Shown one piece after another: positions 1-9,600 of a stretch of 56,129 nucleotides of DNA. The position numbers and the translations under genes are program-made. This DNA is from an uncultured Muribaculaceae bacterium (GTDB lineage Bacteria; Bacteroidota; Bacteroidia; Bacteroidales; Muribaculaceae). Where the stretch lies: positions 1-56,129 of the forward strand of contig CAJUAR010000007.1 in NCBI GenBank assembly GCA_910584495.1, written 5' to 3'. The number at the start of each line of letters is the position of its first letter. The first letter of the stretch is position 1. The notes beneath the pieces were generated by a model. The model did no database searches and was not told where the DNA came from. It saw only the letters and a program-made list of their open reading frames with translations.

Positions 1-314
1 GTGACAGCGGCTTATGGCGCATGACTGCCGTATCAGCCGAACAAGTCGCAATTATCGGGCGCATCGGATTTGTCGCACATGTCCTATGAGACAGTAGGGA
101 CCGGGTAATTAGCAGCGTTATTATGAAAAATATATCCTATAGTATATTAATAATGTAGGATGATGAAAAAAAGTTGTATAACTCAACAAAAATGGCTAAC
201 TTTGCGCGCAGAATTGTGCGCATAGCGCAACATAAGCGACACAGCGATAAGATACAATCACATTTCGCAACACAACTGAATAAGTAATTTATTTGAGCAT
301 ATTTTAGTAATTAG
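1..314. other. Left-edge region without a confirmed gene
   Basis: One plus-strand frame is open from position 3 to a TGA at 87-89 and could be the last 28 codons of a gene entering from the left, but no family is recognisable. From about 120 the sequence turns AT-rich and looks non-coding; it carries the promoter at 174-204 for the export operon. Nothing else is supported here. Confidence 0.4.
174..204 (+). promoter_or_regulatory. Bacteroidota-type promoter of the polysaccharide export operon
   Basis: TTGT at 174-177, 19 bases, then TAACTTTG at 197-204, matching the Bacteroidota sigma pattern TTTG-N19-TAnnTTTG. Transcription would start near 210, leaving a leader of roughly 100 bases before the ATG at 315. 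Confidence 0.6.
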
Positions 315-2705
315 ATGAAAGCTAAGCGATTATTGCTGTCTGCCTTCATAATGGCATCGTTAGTGGCTTCGGCCATCACCGACCAGGAAGTGATAGACTA
401 CATCAAGCAGCAGGCCGGTTCCGGCAAAACAGAACGCCAGATAGGGAAGGAACTTTTAGCCAAAGGAGTAACACCTGAACAGGCCGAACGAATCAAAGCA
501 CAGTACGAAGCCGGTCAAAACGCAGCAGAGCCAATGACTGAAACCGTTGTTATTGACGACGACCGTACACACAACGTAGTAGGCGCCACTGCCCCCGGCG
601 CATCACGCAGGGTAGCGCCCGTGCAGAATGCCGCCACCAAAGGACGCGAAATCTACGGACACAAAGTGTTCAATTCACAGTCACTGACCTTCGAGCCCAG
701 CGACAACCTTGCCACTCCGCAGAACTACCGTCTTGGCCCCGGCGACGAAGTGATGATAGACATCTGGGGCAATTCAGAGGATCACCTCCGCGAGGTAATA
801 TCGCCCGAGGGCAGCATAATGATCAAGCAACTCGGCCCTGTCTACCTCAACGGAATGACAATCAGCGAGGCATCCAAACACCTCAAAAGCACATTTGCCC
901 GCAAATATGCCGGTGTATCAGACCAGGAAACCGACATCCAGCTCACACTGGGGCAGGTACGGTCCATTTCGGTAGACATACTTGGCGAAGTAGCCACACC
1001 GGGCACCTACCGCATGTCGCCATTCTCGACAGTTTTCCATGCCCTCTATAATGCCGGCGGCATCAACGATATAGGCTCGCTTCGTAACATCCAAGTGCTG
1101 CGCAACAACAAGAAAATAGCAGGAGTGGACATCTACGAATATCTGTTCAATGGCAAAACCAAGGGCAACATCCGTCTTGAAGAAGGCGATGTGATTATCG
1201 TACCGCCCTACGAACAGCTTGTCAATGTCAACGGCAATGTGAAGCGCCCCATGTTCTACGAAATCAAACCGGGAGAAACAGTGAAAAACATTCTCGACTT
1301 TGCCGGTGGTTTTTCGGGCGATGCCTATTCGGGCATGGTGCGTTTGAACCGCCCCAGCGAAACAGAGAACGAACTCTACAACATTGAACGAGGCGAATTC
1401 GATTCCTACAAACTCAAAGACGGCGACGTGCTCACCGTAGGCACCATTCTCGACCGCTATTCCAACCGTGTACAACTCCGCGGTGCCGTCTACCGTCCCG
1501 GCATGTTTGCCCTGGGACAGGACTTGCAGACCATCAGCGACCTTATCCGCAAGGCAGACGGTTTGATGGAAAATGCTTACACCGACCGTGTCCTCCTCTA
1601 CCGTGAAGGCCCGGATCTCCAGTTGCAAGTGATGTCGGTAGATTTGAATAACATTCTCAACGGCACCTCAGACGATATTATTCTCAAACGCAACGACATT
1701 CTCGAAATCCAAAGCATCCAGGACCTCGAACGTCGCGGAGCATTCAACATCAGCGGCATGGTCAACGACCCCGGCACCTATCCCTTCGCCGACTATACCA
1801 CGGTAGAAGACCTCATAATGATGGCCGGCGGCCTTGCCGAAGGCGCATCGACAGCCCGAGTGGACATAGCACGCCGCATCGTCGATCCTGATGCTACCGA
1901 AGCCACACAGCAGCTGTCGCACATCTTCACAGTATCGATTGAAAACGGTCTTGCAGCTGGCAGCAGCAAAGGCTTCCTCCTCAAACCCTTCGACCAGGTG
2001 ATAGTCCGCAAGAGCCCCGGCTATTCGGCACAAGAAAGTGTTTCGATTGGCGGCGAAGTGCTCTTTGAAGGCTCCTACGTGCTGCAACGCCGCAACGAAC
2101 GTCTGTCGGACATCGTACGTCGAGCCGGCGGCATCATTGACGGTGCATATATCCGAGGCGCACACCTTGAACGTCAACTTTCGGAATCGGAAATTGCAGC
2201 ACGCCGCGCAACCCTGCGTATGGCCCAGTCCAACAGTAAAGAAGGTACTGGCGACTCGATAGCCCTGAGTAAAATCCAAGTGTCGAACACCTATAATGTA
2301 GGTATCGACATGGAGAAAGCTCTTGCCAACCCCGGTTCGACCTACGACATAGTGATGAAAGCCGGCGACCGTCTCTTCATACCCGAAGAACAGAGCGTAG
2401 TCAAAATATCGGGCGATGTGATGTTCCCCAACGCCGTGGTATATGTTCCGGGTAAAAACTACAAATATTATATAGAACAGGCCGGCGGCTATGGCTCCAA
2501 CGCCAAGAAAGGCAAAGCCTTCGTTGTATATCTTAACGGTACGGTTGCTAAAGTAAAAGGCAGCACGCCCATCGAACCGGGCTGCCAGATTATCGTGCCG
2601 TCGAAGTCGAAGAACAAGACCGACTGGACCAAGGTACTCTCCTTTGCCACCAGCTTCTCGTCGGTTGCGGCCATGGCAGCCACAATCACCAACATGTTTA
2701 AGTGA
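315..2705 (+). CDS. Polysaccharide export outer-membrane protein with multiple SLBB domains (Wza-like)
   Basis: A 796-residue exported protein that by family would form the outer-membrane/periplasmic channel for capsule or exopolysaccharide export. Residues 1-20 are a signal peptide. A Poly_export domain starts near residue 138 (YRLGPGDEVMIDIWG). It is followed by about six SLBB-type beta-grasp repeats, each opening with a GxV motif, near residues 217, 302, 386, 476, 576 and 696. The last residues are hydrophobic (SFSSVAAMAATITNMF). It is much longer than E. coli Wza (about 380 residues), as is common for Bacteroidota capsule export proteins. The stop codon overlaps the longest possible reading of the next gene, so the two are probably translated together. 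The exported polysaccharide cannot be told from the sequence. Confidence 0.9.
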   Translation: MKAKRLLLSAFIMASLVASAITDQEVIDYIKQQAGSGKTERQIGKELLAKGVTPEQAERIKAQYEAGQNAAEPMTETVVIDDDRTHNVVGATAPGASRRVAPVQNAATKGREIYGHKVFNSQSLTFEPSDNLATPQNYRLGPGDEVMIDIWGNSEDHLREVISPEGSIMIKQLGPVYLNGMTISEASKHLKSTFARKYAGVSDQETDIQLTLGQVRSISVDILGEVATPGTYRMSPFSTVFHALYNAGGINDIGSLRNIQVLRNNKKIAGVDIYEYLFNGKTKGNIRLEEGDVIIVPPYEQLVNVNGNVKRPMFYEIKPGETVKNILDFAGGFSGDAYSGMVRLNRPSETENELYNIERGEFDSYKLKDGDVLTVGTILDRYSNRVQLRGAVYRPGMFALGQDLQTISDLIRKADGLMENAYTDRVLLYREGPDLQLQVMSVDLNNILNGTSDDIILKRNDILEIQSIQDLERRGAFNISGMVNDPGTYPFADYTTVEDLIMMAGGLAEGASTARVDIARRIVDPDATEATQQLSHIFTVSIENGLAAGSSKGFLLKPFDQVIVRKSPGYSAQESVSIGGEVLFEGSYVLQRRNERLSDIVRRAGGIIDGAYIRGAHLERQLSESEIAARRATLRMAQSNSKEGTGDSIALSKIQVSNTYNVGIDMEKALANPGSTYDIVMKAGDRLFIPEEQSVVKISGDVMFPNAVVYVPGKNYKYYIEQAGGYGSNAKKGKAFVVYLNGTVAKVKGSTPIEPGCQIIVPSKSKNKTDWTKVLSFATSFSSVAAMAATITNMFK

Positions 2706-2713
2706 TCAACGAT

Positions 2714-3832
2714 ATGCAGGAAGAAAATATGAAATATGACGAAGTCGAAGAAGAAAACTCCATCGACTTCATGGAAATTGCCACTAAGTTGTTGGCAAAC
2801 CGCAAAAAACTCATTAAATGGAGCATTGTGGGTGCCGTGGTTGGCTTAGTAGTAGCTTTCAGCATACCACGCGAATACAATGCCGGCGTTACACTTGCCC
2901 CCGAAATGCTCGGTGGCAAGGCTGCCTCGGGCGGTCTTTCGGCATTGGCCTCTATGGCCGGCCTCGGCGGCGGTGCCCAGCCCGGCATGGATGCCGTCTA
3001 TCCTCAGCTCTACCCCGACGTAGTCAGCTCGATACCATTCATGACAAGTCTTTTCAGCATGGAGGTTAAAACAAGCGGAGAAGACAGCAAAACCATGACT
3101 TTGCAGCAGTATATGGACGAAGAGACCTCAAGTCCATGGTGGAGCGTTATTCTGGGTCTTCCCGGCAAAATCATAGGTCTTTTCACCAGTAGCGACGAAG
3201 CAGGCGACGGGCATGTTCTCAACAATTTCCAGCTTACCAAAGATGAAACATTGCTTGTAGAGGGCCTAAACAAACGCATCACCGCCTCCACCGACCAAAA
3301 AACCATGGTGGTGAGCATCGCTGTCAAAATGCAAGATCCCCTGGTAGCCGCCCTTGTTGCCGACACAGTGACAACTCGTCTGAAAGACTACATCACCGAC
3401 TATCGCACCAACAAGGCCCGCAACGACCTCGAATATGCCCAGCTAATCAACGAAAAAGCCAAAAAGAACTACTTTGAAGCCCAGCAAAAGCTTGCCGACT
3501 ATCTCGACCGCAACCAGGGACTGGCCCTGCACTCGGCCCAAACCATGCGGGACCGACTTCAAAACGAAGCGACACTTGCTTTCAGCATCTACAACCAGAC
3601 CTCGCAGCAGGTTCAGAGCGCACTGGCCAAAGTTCAGGAAAACACACCGGTCTATGCTGTAATATCGCCGGCTACCGTACCTGTCAAACCTGCCGGTCCG
3701 CGCAAACTGTTCATCCTTATTGGTTTCACTTTCTTAGGCTTTGCCGCCTGCGCAGCATGGATGCTCTTCCTGCAACCCATGCTTGCCGACTTCAAGACCA
3801 AGCAAAAAGCCGCAGCGGAAGAACAAAATTGA
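2714..3832 (+). CDS. Wzz-family chain-length determinant / polysaccharide co-polymerase
   Basis: An inner-membrane protein of 372 residues from the ATG at 2714; a GTG at 2702 overlaps the upstream stop and is an alternative start, as is the ATG at 2729. A short acidic cytoplasmic N-terminus is followed by a membrane helix (WSIVGAVVGLVVAFSI), a large periplasmic region with a helical part near residues 225-300, and a second membrane helix after a Pro-rich stretch (PVKPAGPRK, then LFILIGFTFLGFAACAAW). That is the Wzz/PCP layout. There is no C-terminal tyrosine-kinase domain, so it is not a Wzc fusion. It lies directly behind the export channel gene, and by family it would set chain length or link polymerase to channel. 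Confidence 0.85.
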   Translation: MQEENMKYDEVEEENSIDFMEIATKLLANRKKLIKWSIVGAVVGLVVAFSIPREYNAGVTLAPEMLGGKAASGGLSALASMAGLGGGAQPGMDAVYPQLYPDVVSSIPFMTSLFSMEVKTSGEDSKTMTLQQYMDEETSSPWWSVILGLPGKIIGLFTSSDEAGDGHVLNNFQLTKDETLLVEGLNKRITASTDQKTMVVSIAVKMQDPLVAALVADTVTTRLKDYITDYRTNKARNDLEYAQLINEKAKKNYFEAQQKLADYLDRNQGLALHSAQTMRDRLQNEATLAFSIYNQTSQQVQSALAKVQENTPVYAVISPATVPVKPAGPRKLFILIGFTFLGFAACAAWMLFLQPMLADFKTKQKAAAEEQN

Positions 3833-4470
3833 AGCGGATTGCAAGTCTTTTAGCGATGACTGCGAGCATGCTCGCAAGCGAAGCCTCGGCAGCCGATCCC
3901 CAAGGGGCACTCAATTTCATCATTGAAACCGAGCGACCCGCCGCACCCAACAAAGGTATAAAAGCTCTCGACTATATATCGAAAGCTTACGCCGAGGAAG
4001 ACTTCTATCAATCAGGCTATAACCAGCATACAGCAAGCATCCACCTTGCAAGCCGCACACCCGGCTTGCAAGGTGTTTTTTATATCAAAAAAGGGCAACA
4101 TATTAGTTCGGAATTCGGCTACCGCGAAGAATTTCACCGTCCGCACATGGGCATAGACATAAGCATGCATAAAGGCGACACAGTGCGCACGCCGCTTCAT
4201 GGAGTAGTAGAAAAAATTGCTTACGACGGCGACGGATACGGACATTACGTTGTTGTGCGCCATGCCCAAGGCATAGAGACCCGCTACGGCCACTTGGAGC
4301 AAGTTACAGTTGTCGAGGGACAGCGGCTGCTTCGCCAACAGCCGGTGGGACTTGGCGGCAACAGCGGAAATTCAACCGGGCCGCATCTCCATTTCGAAAC
4401 ACGCTTCCGCGGAATACCCGTTGATCCTCGTTTGATATTCAACTTTCTGCCCCAAGAAAGCGTTAGATGA
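3829..4470 (+). CDS. Secreted M23 (LytM-type) metallopeptidase, probable TTG start
   Basis: A peptidoglycan endopeptidase-type protein. The longest frame opens at ATG 3757 inside the Wzz gene, but a TTG at 3829 overlaps the Wzz stop in a TTGA arrangement and places KRIASLLAMTASMLASEASA, a good signal peptide, at the N-terminus, so I chose it (213 residues). The zinc site is complete: a histidine in PHMGID with its downstream Asp, and HLHFE near the C-terminus; GHLEQV and SGNSTGPHLHF are typical of active M23 enzymes. It is translationally coupled to the polysaccharide export genes, so it may open the cell wall for the export machinery or remodel it locally (inference). The catalytic residues argue against a degenerate EnvC-like activator. 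Confidence 0.85.
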   Translation: MKRIASLLAMTASMLASEASAADPQGALNFIIETERPAAPNKGIKALDYISKAYAEEDFYQSGYNQHTASIHLASRTPGLQGVFYIKKGQHISSEFGYREEFHRPHMGIDISMHKGDTVRTPLHGVVEKIAYDGDGYGHYVVVRHAQGIETRYGHLEQVTVVEGQRLLRQQPVGLGGNSGNSTGPHLHFETRFRGIPVDPRLIFNFLPQESVR

Positions 4471-4503
4471 TAACTGAACAACATAACATACAATAAAAAC
4501 ATT

Positions 4504-4683
4504 ATGGACGAAAAGAACACCGTACTTGAAGCTATGCGCAAAGCCGGAGAACCCCTCAACGCCGGCAAAATTGCCGAACTAACAGGCCTCGACCGCAAAA
4601 TTGTAGACAAAGCGATGGCCGAACTCAAAAAAGAAGGCGCCATCGTGTCGCCGGTTCGATGCAAATGGACACCTGCCAACTAA
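4504..4683 (+). CDS. Small winged-helix DNA-binding protein (59 residues)
   Basis: ATG at 4504 to TAA at 4681-4683. The protein starts MDEKNTVLEAMRKAGEPLNA, followed by GKIAELTGLDRKIVDKAM and AELKKEGAIVSP. This is a compact helix-turn-helix followed by a wing-like strand, resembling the small MarR/ArsR-like winged-helix proteins common in Bacteroidota. There is no other domain. It lies 33 bases after the M23 gene and just before a strong terminator, so it is probably the last gene of the export operon. Its target is unknown; local autoregulation is only a guess. Confidence 0.7.
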   Translation: MDEKNTVLEAMRKAGEPLNAGKIAELTGLDRKIVDKAMAELKKEGAIVSPVRCKWTPAN

Positions 4684-4702
4684 CTCTAATGTTAAAATTA
4701 CA

Positions 4703-4740
4703 GACAGTCGCTTGCCCGCCAAGCGACTGTCTTGTTATTT
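4703..4740 (+). terminator. Rho-independent terminator after the export operon
   Basis: Perfect 11-bp stem GACAGTCGCTT (4703-4713) with AAGCGACTGTC (4721-4731), 7-base loop, then a T-rich run CTTGTTATTT. Confidence 0.85.
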
Positions 4741-4919
4741 AAATCAATAATGCCGCATTGACGCATAAGACTTGTGAAGAGCTCATAATATGACTAAACA
4801 AGGGCGCTTATGCAAAAGGGGACAGCCCAGACGCTTCAAAGGTTTGTGCCTCGGCAAAAAAACGATGCCACCAGCCCTATGGGAGCCAATGGCATTGCAT
4901 GATTAGAGGTCGGATATTT

Positions 4920-6350
4920 CTAACGGACCACGGCCTTGGAAACCATGGAACCCTGACGGCGGATATACAGCCCGGCCGACGGATTGTCGACCTTGCGGCC
5001 GTCGATGGTAAAGTATTCGACAGCTGCATTTTTGTCTGCCTCGATGCTACCAACGCCGGTAGTGGTGATATATTCAAAATCGGAAAATTCGAATTTGGCA
5101 AGATTTTCCCATACGCCCTCGACCGGAGGTACGTCGAAGCTGAATTCAGGAGCTTTTTTGCGTGCCGGAGCAAACCATTCGTCTTCATCCTCTGCGGGAT
5201 AGAAGGTTGAAATCTCCACACTTACGGGGCATCCGTTAGCATCGTAGCTTGAAACGGCATTCTCCCATTGATAAATTTCGTAAGGCTGGTCTTCGCCCAC
5301 AAAATAGTCGAATGCAATTGCCTTTATCGAATTTCCGAAAGTGTCGAATTCCTGGATTTCTACCGTATACATCAATGGTTCTTCCTCGCCGACTAATGCC
5401 ACATTTACGACACTGAGAAAACCACCATTTTCAAGGTCGGTCCACTTTTGTCCGGTGGTAAAACCCTGCTCTTCGCAGTTCATGAACGTTTCAAAACCAT
5501 CGGCTGAGTAGGTAACCGTCATATCGCCAATTAGCTCGCCTTCGGAATATTCGGTGAACGAAGCAATTTTGTTTTCTCCCTCGAAAACATAGTCCAGCGA
5601 CCAAAGCTGACCATCGGTCTGCACCCATTTGCAGTCACGGAAGGAGTATCCTTCTTTCCAATATTCCTGGAAATTGTCGTCGTAGGCAAGCTGCCACTCG
5701 GTGATAGATTCGGCCTTGCCATCCGAGCCATAAGTGACATTCACCTTCTGCACAGCTTCGTAAGCGCCCATATAGAGTGTTTTGTAGACAACATCGGTGA
5801 TGTTTCCGGCTTCATTGCGTTCAACTTCGCGGATATAGGCGTTTCCGGCCACCATCCATTCACCGTCGAAAAAGTCGTAGTGAGCACTGGCCGTCACAAG
5901 CTGCGGCACACGGCTGTCGTAGGACCGTTCCCATTTCGAAACCGCTTCGAGTGCCTGGAGGTCGTCGCCGGCCGACACCAGCTGCAGAGTATTCTTGCCG
6001 TCGGCATTATATTCGAAGTCAGTTACCATGAATTTGGTATCCATATCGCCCGAAAGATCTTCCATCACATCACACAGAGGAAGAGCCTGGGGAGTATATG
6101 TCGAAGAGTAACGGCTCACCTCAAACCAGTTGCCCATATCGTCGGGCATGCTTTCGACCATTGTTTTAGCCACCCATTTACCGGCGGGGGCGGCAGCACG
6201 CCGTTGTTTGGAAACAGAGGCCTTTGACTGCACTTCGACAGCCGATGGATGAGAAACACGGAATGGCACACGCTTGAACTGCGGGCGAGCATCGGCCCAG
6301 TTGGCAGCCAGCACAACAAGGGCAACAGCAAGAAAGTAGAATTTCTTCAT
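4920..6350 (-). CDS. Secreted protein of unknown function with a type IX-like C-terminal tail
   Basis: A 476-residue protein with a signal peptide (MKKFYFLAVALVVLAANWADA). The middle consists of repeated beta-strand units rich in aromatic and acidic residues, of the form Y-x-D/N-G (for example VNVTYGSDGKAESITEW and MTVTYSADGFETF), resembling YD-repeat or DUF4595-type secreted proteins. The last 70 or so residues end in VEYFTIDGRKVDNPSAGLYI and SKAVVR, the pattern of a type A sorting tail read by the type IX secretion system; PorU is encoded 5 kb away. No catalytic motif is visible, so a surface or secreted structural or binding role is all that can be inferred. It has its own promoter. Confidence 0.75.
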   Translation of the reverse strand: MKKFYFLAVALVVLAANWADARPQFKRVPFRVSHPSAVEVQSKASVSKQRRAAAPAGKWVAKTMVESMPDDMGNWFEVSRYSSTYTPQALPLCDVMEDLSGDMDTKFMVTDFEYNADGKNTLQLVSAGDDLQALEAVSKWERSYDSRVPQLVTASAHYDFFDGEWMVAGNAYIREVERNEAGNITDVVYKTLYMGAYEAVQKVNVTYGSDGKAESITEWQLAYDDNFQEYWKEGYSFRDCKWVQTDGQLWSLDYVFEGENKIASFTEYSEGELIGDMTVTYSADGFETFMNCEEQGFTTGQKWTDLENGGFLSVVNVALVGEEEPLMYTVEIQEFDTFGNSIKAIAFDYFVGEDQPYEIYQWENAVSSYDANGCPVSVEISTFYPAEDEDEWFAPARKKAPEFSFDVPPVEGVWENLAKFEFSDFEYITTTGVGSIEADKNAAVEYFTIDGRKVDNPSAGLYIRRQGSMVSKAVVR

Positions 6351-6394
6351 CAGACAGAATTATTGAAATGATACATCAATTTAATTTCACTGCG

Positions 6395-6426
6395 CAAAAA
6401 TATAGAAACTATTTGAAATGGGCAAA
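6395..6426 (-). promoter_or_regulatory. Bacteroidota-type promoter for the secreted protein
   Basis: On the minus strand, TTTG (6426-6423), 20 bases, then TATTTTTG (6402-6395). It lies about 45 bases upstream of the start at 6350. Confidence 0.6.
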
Positions 6427-6575
6427 CAAATGACAAATAAAACAACAAAAGTGCGCCACAATGCCACAGCAACAAGAACATTTACACAAACGAGAAAGAG
6501 TGCTAAATAAACAAAACGCCAGCCATCAACTTCCACTTTTCGACAAAATATCTGTTATAATTAAGCGGAAATTGC

Positions 6576-6584
6576 TAACTTTGC
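6576..6584 (+). promoter_or_regulatory. Probable -7 box of the PFOR gene
   Basis: TAACTTTGC at 6576-6584 matches the Bacteroidota -7 element. No clear TTTG is found 19-20 bases upstream, so the -33 box is weak. The leader would be about 50 bases. Confidence 0.5.
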
Positions 6585-6639
6585 ACTTCTAACAAAAGAT
6601 TGCCTACGACAATCCCAATATAACCATATACAAAACGCT

Positions 6640-9600
6640 ATGAGTAAAGAAAAGAAATTCTTGACTTGCGACGGCAACCAGGCTGCAGCTCATGTGAGCT
6701 ACATGTTCTCTGAAGTTGCCGCCATCTACCCCATCACGCCGTCATCGACCATGGCCGAATATGTCGACGAATGGGCAGCCGCAGGTCGTAAGAACATTTT
6801 TGGCGAAACTGTCCTGGTACAGGAAATGCAGTCGGAAGGCGGTGCCGCCGGTGCCGTCCATGGTTCACTTCAGGCCGGAGCCCTCACCACTACCTACACC
6901 GCATCGCAGGGCCTCCTGCTGATGATACCGAACATGTACAAAATTGCCGGCGAACTTCTTCCCTCAGTGTTCCATGTTTCGGCTCGAACCATTGCATCGC
7001 ATGCATTGTCGATTTTCGGCGACCATCAGGACGTGATGTCGGTGCGCCAGACCGGTTTTGCCATGCTTGCCGAAGGTTCTGTACAGGAAGTGATGGACCT
7101 TGCCGGTGTTGCCCACCTGGCCACCATCAAATCGAGCGTTCCATTTGTCAACTTCTTCGACGGTTTCCGCACATCGCACGAAATCCAGAAAATCGAAGCC
7201 CTTGAGCAAGAAGACCTCGAACCGCTGCTGGACCGCGAAGCTCTATCACGCTTCCGTCAGCGCGGCCTCACCCCCCAGGCTCCGGTTGCCCGCGGCCTTG
7301 CCGAAAACGGCGACGTTTTCTTCCAGCATCGCGAAGCTTGCAACGAACACTACAACGCCGTGCCCGAAATCGTTGAGGAATACATGGGCAAAATTTCCGA
7401 AATCACCGGCCGCGAATACCATATCTTCAACTATTATGGTGCTCCCGATGCCGAACGTGTGATTATTGCCATGGGCTCTGTCACCCAGGCCATACAGGAA
7501 GCCATCGACTACCTCGTAGCAAAAGGCGAAAAAGTCGGCCTCGTTTCCGTGCACCTCTACCGTCCCTTCTCGGCCAAGCACTTCCTTGCCGCTGTGCCCA
7601 AGACAGCCAAACGCATTGCCGTGCTCGACCGCACAAAAGAACCCGGAGCAACGGGCGAACCCCTCTTCCTCGATGTCAAAGAATGCTACTACGGCAAGGA
7701 AAACGCCCCCGTCATTGTTGGCGGACGCTTTGGTCTTGCATCGAAAGACACCACCCCGGCCCAGATTCTCGCCGTCTACGAGAACCTCGCGCTGCCCATG
7801 CCCAAGGACCACTTCACACTCGGCATTGTCGACGACGTGACCTTCACCTCGCTGCCTCTTATGCCTGAAATCGCCCTTGGCGACCCCTCCACCTTCGAAG
7901 CCAAGTTCTTCGGTCTCGGTGCCGACGGCACTGTGGGAGCAAACAAGAACTCCGTTAAAATCATCGGCGATAACACCAACAAATATTGCCAAGCATACTT
8001 CGCCTACGACTCGAAGAAATCGGGCGGCTTCACCTGCTCGCACCTTCGTTTCGGCGACAAGCCCATCCGCTCCACCTATCTGGTGAACACCCCCAACTTT
8101 GTGGCTTGCCATGTCCAGGCCTACCTGCACATGTACGATGTGACACGCGGTCTGCGCGACGGAGGCACCTTCCTTCTCAACACCATCTGGGAAGGCGAAA
8201 CACTGGCCAAGAACCTGCCCAACAAAGTTAAACGCTACTTTGCCGAGCACAACATCACCGTCTACTACATCAACGCCAGCAAGATTGCTCAGGAAATCGG
8301 CCTTGGCAACCGCACCAACACCATCCTCCAGAGCGCATTCTTCCGCATCACCGAGGTAATCCCTGTTGACCTCGCCATCGAGCAGATGAAGAAATTCATC
8401 GTCAAGAGCTACGGCAAGAAGGGCCAGGACGTTGTAGACAAGAACAACCAGGCCGTTGACCGTGGCGGCGAATACCACCAGCTCACCGTCGATCCCGCTT
8501 GGGCACAGCTCCAGGACGAACCCAAAGCTCCCAACAACGACCCCGCATTTATCAACGACATTGTCCGTCCCATCAACGCCCAGGACGGCGACCTGCTCAA
8601 GGTTTCCGACTTCAAGGACATTCCCGACGGAACATGGCAGCAAGGCACAGCAGCCTACGAAAAACGCGGCGTTGCCTCGTTTGTTCCCGAATGGCTGAGC
8701 GAAAACTGCATACAGTGTAACAAGTGTGCCTATGTTTGCCCCCACGCTGCCATCCGTCCCTTCGTTCTCGACGCACAGGAACAGGAAGGTGCCAAGTTCA
8801 CAACCATCCCGGCTCTCGGCCCGACATTCAAAGGCATGACCTTCGTACAGGCCGTCGACGTGCTCGACTGCCTCGGTTGCGGCAACTGCGTCGATGTATG
8901 CCCCGGCAAGAAAGGCGTCAAAGCTCTGCGCATGGTGCCCCTCGAAAGCCAGCTGCCCAAACAGGACGAATGGGACTACTGCGTGAAAGAAGTCAGCAGC
9001 AAGCAAAACCTCGTCGACACCAAGCTCAACGTCAAGAACAGCCAGTTCGCAACTCCTCTGTTTGAATTCTCCGGAGCTTGCTCGGGCTGCGGCGAAACAC
9101 CCTACGTGAAACTCATCAGCCAGCTCTTCGGCGACCACGAAATGATTGCAAACGCAACCGGCTGCTCGTCGATCTACTCAGGCTCCGTGCCCTCTACTCC
9201 CTACACCGTCAATGCCGCCGGCCACGGTCCCGCATGGGCTAACTCGCTCTTCGAAGACTTTGCCGAATTCGGTCTTGGCATGAAGATTGCCACCCGCAAG
9301 ATGCGCGAACGCGTAGCCGACGTGTTTACCAAAATGGGCACATGCAGCTGCTGCAACGACGAAATGAAAGCCCTCGCAGCCAAGTGGCTCGAAGCTCCTC
9401 ACAGCGTTGAAACAACCCGCGAAGTCTACGACAAAATCGTACCACTTGCCGAAGCATGCAACTGCGACACCTGCAAGGCCCTTCTCGAACTGAAAGGATA
9501 CATCGTTGCCCGCTCGCAGTGGATCATCGCCGGCGACGGCGCTGCCTACGACATCGGGTTTGGCGGCCTCGACCACGTGATTGCTTCGGGCGAGAATGTC

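Noticed and set aside
7246..9138. Long minus-strand open frame (630 codons) inside the PFOR gene
   Set aside because: It lies wholly antisense to a perfectly conserved PFOR and reads as Val/Gly/Ala/Phe-rich low-complexity sequence with no family match; it results from the codon bias of the plus strand.
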